From an uncultured Subdoligranulum sp. (GTDB lineage: Bacteria; Bacillota_A; Clostridia; Oscillospirales; Ruminococcaceae), in contig NZ_CALADU010000005.1 in the NCBI RefSeq assembly GCF_937890665.1, forward strand, positions 1-5,887: DNA of 5,887 nucleotides, given 5' to 3'. How positions within the stretch are numbered: position 1 is the first letter of the stretch; each line of letters opens with the position of its first letter. The notes beneath the pieces were generated by a model, which ran no database searches, was not told where the DNA came from, and saw nothing but the letters and a program-made list of their open reading frames with translations. Positions 5,652 through 5,887 of the stretch are shown one piece after another. Made by a program: the position numbers and the translations under genes.

Positions 5652-5722
5652 GGCAATGAGGAAATCGTACGGCATAAAAGACGAAAAAACGTTGCTTTTG
5701 CCTGCCTGAAAAAATAATTGGG

Positions 5723-5749
5723 ATTTTTTCGAAATTTTTTTGAAAAAAT
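5723..5749. promoter_or_regulatory. A/T-tract inverted repeat, likely UP element of tRNA-Leu promoter
   Basis: ATTTTTTC (5723-5730) and GAAAAAAT (5742-5749) are perfect inverted arms around an 11-base A/T-rich centre that holds another T7 run. The block ends 2 bases before the -35 element, where the alpha subunits of RNA polymerase contact UP elements. The T runs, spaced by about one helical turn, may also bend the DNA. Confidence 0.55.
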
Positions 5750-5751
5750 GC

Positions 5752-5780
5752 TTGACTTTTGTTGGGTGGCTGGCTATAAT
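5752..5780 (+). promoter_or_regulatory. Near-consensus sigma-A promoter of tRNA-Leu
   Basis: TTGACT (5752-5757) and a perfect TATAAT (5775-5780) are separated by 17 bp. Transcription should start near 5787, giving a precursor leader of about 50 nt before the tRNA that RNase P would remove. The strength fits a stable-RNA gene or operon that continues beyond the window. Confidence 0.88.
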
Positions 5781-5837
5781 AATACACGTCGCCCGGGTCA
5801 CGAGGCAAACGAAAGACACGGAAACGACAGCAAATAT

Positions 5838-5887
5838 GCGGATGTGGCGGAACTGGCAGACGCGCTAGATTCAGGTTCTAGTTCCCT
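5838..5887 (+). tRNA. tRNA-Leu (anticodon CAG), 3' part outside window
   Basis: The first 50 nt of a leucine tRNA are present: acceptor 5' strand GCGGATG (5838-5844), TG at 8-9, and a D arm with GGCGGAACTGGCAGACGC, typical of bacterial tRNA-Leu. The anticodon stem CTAGA/TCTAG encloses the loop TTCAGGT, giving anticodon CAG (5872-5874), which reads CUG. The window ends at the start of the variable arm, so the long arm, T arm and acceptor closure cannot be checked. Confidence 0.9.

Overview
The window looks like an ordinary chromosomal housekeeping segment from a member of the Bacillota (Firmicutes), most likely a Clostridia-type anaerobe of moderate GC content. The main reason is the first gene, the 3' end of a Gram-positive-type PolC replicase. 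Strong Shine-Dalgarno sequences, canonical TTGACA/TATAAT promoters with extended -10 TG motifs, and tRNA genes followed by hairpin terminators agree with this. Assignment below class level would be a guess.

Layout. (1) 1-560, +: the C-terminal 185 residues of PolC. (2) 596-905, +: a strong promoter followed by secG, the small membrane subunit of the Sec translocase. (3) 906-1065: a terminator-like hairpin and two further compact hairpins in front of rnr. (4) 1066-3195, +: rnr, a complete RNase R, closed by a strong terminator. (5) 3267-3452, -: a tRNA-Ser(GGA) gene with its own terminator and near-consensus promoter, tail to tail with rnr. (6) 3453-3601: an intergenic stretch rich in dyad symmetry, with a probable promoter. 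(7) 3602-4798, +: a CPA2-type Na+(K+)/H+ antiporter without a regulatory nucleotide-binding domain. (8) 4803-4832: one bidirectional terminator shared by the antiporter and the convergent gene. (9) 4839-5594, -: a DUF975-family membrane protein. (10) 5595-5887: the divergent promoters of the DUF975 gene and of a tRNA-Leu(CAG) gene whose 3' part is cut off by the window end.

The genes cover replication (PolC), protein export (SecG), RNA decay and quality control (RNase R), ion/pH homeostasis (antiporter) and translation (two tRNAs). secG beside rnr is a recurrent arrangement in Gram-positive bacteria. Otherwise the window is mostly independent transcription units separated by clear promoters and terminators. 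I see no mobile element, CRISPR array, defence cassette, toxin-antitoxin pair or broken gene, and no undescribed system. The points most worth a second look are non-coding: the leader of rnr, and the palindromes in front of the antiporter gene.
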